A stretch of DNA of 64,000 nt from Mycobacterium sp. ACS4054 (GTDB lineage Bacteria > Actinomycetota > Actinomycetes > Mycobacteriales > Mycobacteriaceae): contig NZ_LZHV01000044.1 in NCBI RefSeq assembly GCF_001667275.1, positions 1 to 64,000 of the forward strand, written 5' to 3'. The position numbers were made by a program, and so were the translations under genes. The notes beneath the pieces are model-generated. The model did not search any database. It was not told where the DNA came from and worked only from the letters and a program-made list of their open reading frames with translations. The first letter of the stretch is position 1, and every line of letters starts with the position of its first letter. Positions 63,049 to 64,000 of this stretch are shown one piece after another.

Positions 63049-64000
63049 CAGCTCGGGGCGGTCGATCGAACTCTGCTGCACCGCCTCGCCGGGTGCGGCG
63101 CCCAGCAGGATCCGCTTGATCGGGATCTCCAGCCGCTTGCCGGTCAGCGTGCGCGGTATCCCCGGAACCGCCAGGATGTCGTCGGGCACGTGGCGCGGCG
63201 AGGCGTGCTGACGGATGGCCGCCACGATCCGCGCGCGCAGCGCCTCGTCCAGCTCGGCGTCGTCCGCCAGGGTCACGAACAGCGGCATCCAGTAGCCGCC
63301 ATCGTCCTGCTCGACCCCGACCACCAGGCAGTCGCCCACCTCGGGCATGCCCTCCACCGCGGTGTAGATCTCGGCGCTGCCCATCCGCACGCCCATCCGG
63401 TTCAGCGTGGCGTCCGAACGACCATGCACCACAACGGATTCCCGATCGGTGATGGTGATCCAGTCACCGTGACACCACACCCCCGGATATTTCTCGAAGT
63501 AGGCGGCGCGGTAGCGACTGCCGTCGTCGTCGTTCCAGAAGAACACCGGCATCGAGGGCATGGGCTCGGTGATCACCAGTTCGCCCTCCTCCCCGACGAC
63601 CGGCTGGTTGGGTCCGGCCCAGGATTCGATGGCCGCGCCCAGGCAGATGCAGGACAGCTCGCCGGCCACCACCGGCAAGATCGCGCAGCCGCCGATGAAG
63701 GCGGTGCAGACGTCGGTGCCCCCGCTCATCGAGATCACCGGCACCGATCGGCCGAGTCCCTCTTGGACCCAACGGAATCCGGACGCCGGCAGCGGTGAAC
63801 CGGTGGAACCCACGGCGCGCAGCCCCTCCAGGGCATACGTCGACCCGGGCCTCAATTCCTTTTTGGCGCAGGCCAACAGGTAGCCCGCCCCGGCGCCGAG
63901 CACGTTGACTCGCGCCTCGGCGGCGACCCGCCACAACCCGTCGGTGCTCAAATGCGTTGGGCTGCCGTCGTATAGGACGATGGTGGTGTCCACCAGCAGG
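63007..64000 (-). CDS. Acetoacetyl-CoA synthetase, 3' part
   Basis: An adenylate-forming enzyme; 330 C-terminal residues are in the window, and the frame is open to its edge. SGGTDVCTAFIGG and GWAGPNQPVVGEEGELVI-type strings (WAGPNQPVVGEEGELV), HGDWITITDRESVVVHGRSDATLNRMGVRMG (parts) and LTGKRLEIPIKRILLG match acetoacetyl-CoA synthetases. The terminal Lys of TGKRLE is the adenylation Lys. It would activate acetoacetate or a related 3-oxoacid to the CoA ester. Its stop overlaps the 3' end of the DedA gene by 42 bases. I do not recall this gene beside Rv0364 in H37Rv. Confidence 0.9.
   Translation of the reverse strand, partial: LLVDTTIVLYDGSPTHLSTDGLWRVAAEARVNVLGAGAGYLLACAKKELRPGSTYALEGLRAVGSTGSPLPASGFRWVQEGLGRSVPVISMSGGTDVCTAFIGGCAILPVVAGELSCICLGAAIESWAGPNQPVVGEEGELVITEPMPSMPVFFWNDDDGSRYRAAYFEKYPGVWCHGDWITITDRESVVVHGRSDATLNRMGVRMGSAEIYTAVEGMPEVGDCLVVGVEQDDGGYWMPLFVTLADDAELDEALRARIVAAIRQHASPRHVPDDILAVPGIPRTLTGKRLEIPIKRILLGAAPGEAVQQSSIDRPELLDAFVAYRRSRVS

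Overview
The window is a very GC-rich stretch of a mycobacterial chromosome, most likely a slow-growing non-tuberculous species of or near the Mycobacterium avium complex. The evidence is gene content and order: sodC, virR, def, xthA, ctpH, thiC/thiD, lpqM, lpqL, thiG/S/O/E, mutT3, glnH-pknG, ackA-pta-fgd1, fadE7, ndhA, metZ, purT, purA and fba. F420 enzymes (Fgd1 and a luciferase-like oxidoreductase), PknG and 13E12-type DUF222/HNH genes also fit. Statements about M. tuberculosis H37Rv gene order are from memory, not from a search.

Layout. 1-1013 (minus): DUF3263 protein, virR and the 5' end of sodC. 1218-8941 (plus): def, an acetyltransferase, xthA, then the P-type ATPase ctpH flanked by two small membrane proteins. 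8938-13911 (minus): a stress-signalling block with a very large kinase/phosphatase/anti-sigma fusion, a STAS antagonist and a PAS-ANTAR regulator. 14086-17170 (plus): thiC, thiD and a hydrolase behind a TPP riboswitch. 17203-18526: a MarR regulator and an F420 oxidoreductase behind a palindromic operator. 18538-25696: the lipoprotein peptidase LpqM, a divergent Met-rich pair around a copper-box-like palindrome, a DUF222/HNH gene, and two tandem M28 lipoproteins of which one looks catalytically dead. 25750-27960: small membrane and secreted proteins. 27965-31493: thiO-thiS-thiG plus a coupled SGNH hydrolase behind a second TPP riboswitch, with divergent thiE.

31465-36781: mutT3, then the Rv0412c-like/glnH/pknG operon that senses amino acids and controls central metabolism. 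36900-44562: a DUF559 protein, a DUF1800/DUF1501 pair, and overlapping fgd1-pta-ackA. 44575-53409: a 55-bp tandem repeat, a metallo-beta-lactamase-fold gene, a small operon in the place where I remember pks6-mmpL1 in H37Rv, then fadE7, ndhA, metZ, a rhodanese and purT. From 53436 the gene order follows H37Rv Rv0356c-Rv0364 in the opposite relative orientation, so an inversion junction seems to lie between purT and the thioesterase gene. This arm holds purA, a secreted histidine phosphatase, an M50 protease, a cation-diffusion exporter behind an AT-rich palindrome, fba, a DedA protein and the 3' part of an acetoacetyl-CoA synthetase.

Recurring themes are thiamine biosynthesis (two riboswitches, seven genes), metal handling (CtpH, copper-box pair, CDF exporter, SodC), envelope lipoproteins, and signal integration (PknG, the RsbU/RsbW-like fusion, ANTAR). 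I saw no rRNA, tRNA, CRISPR array or insertion sequence.
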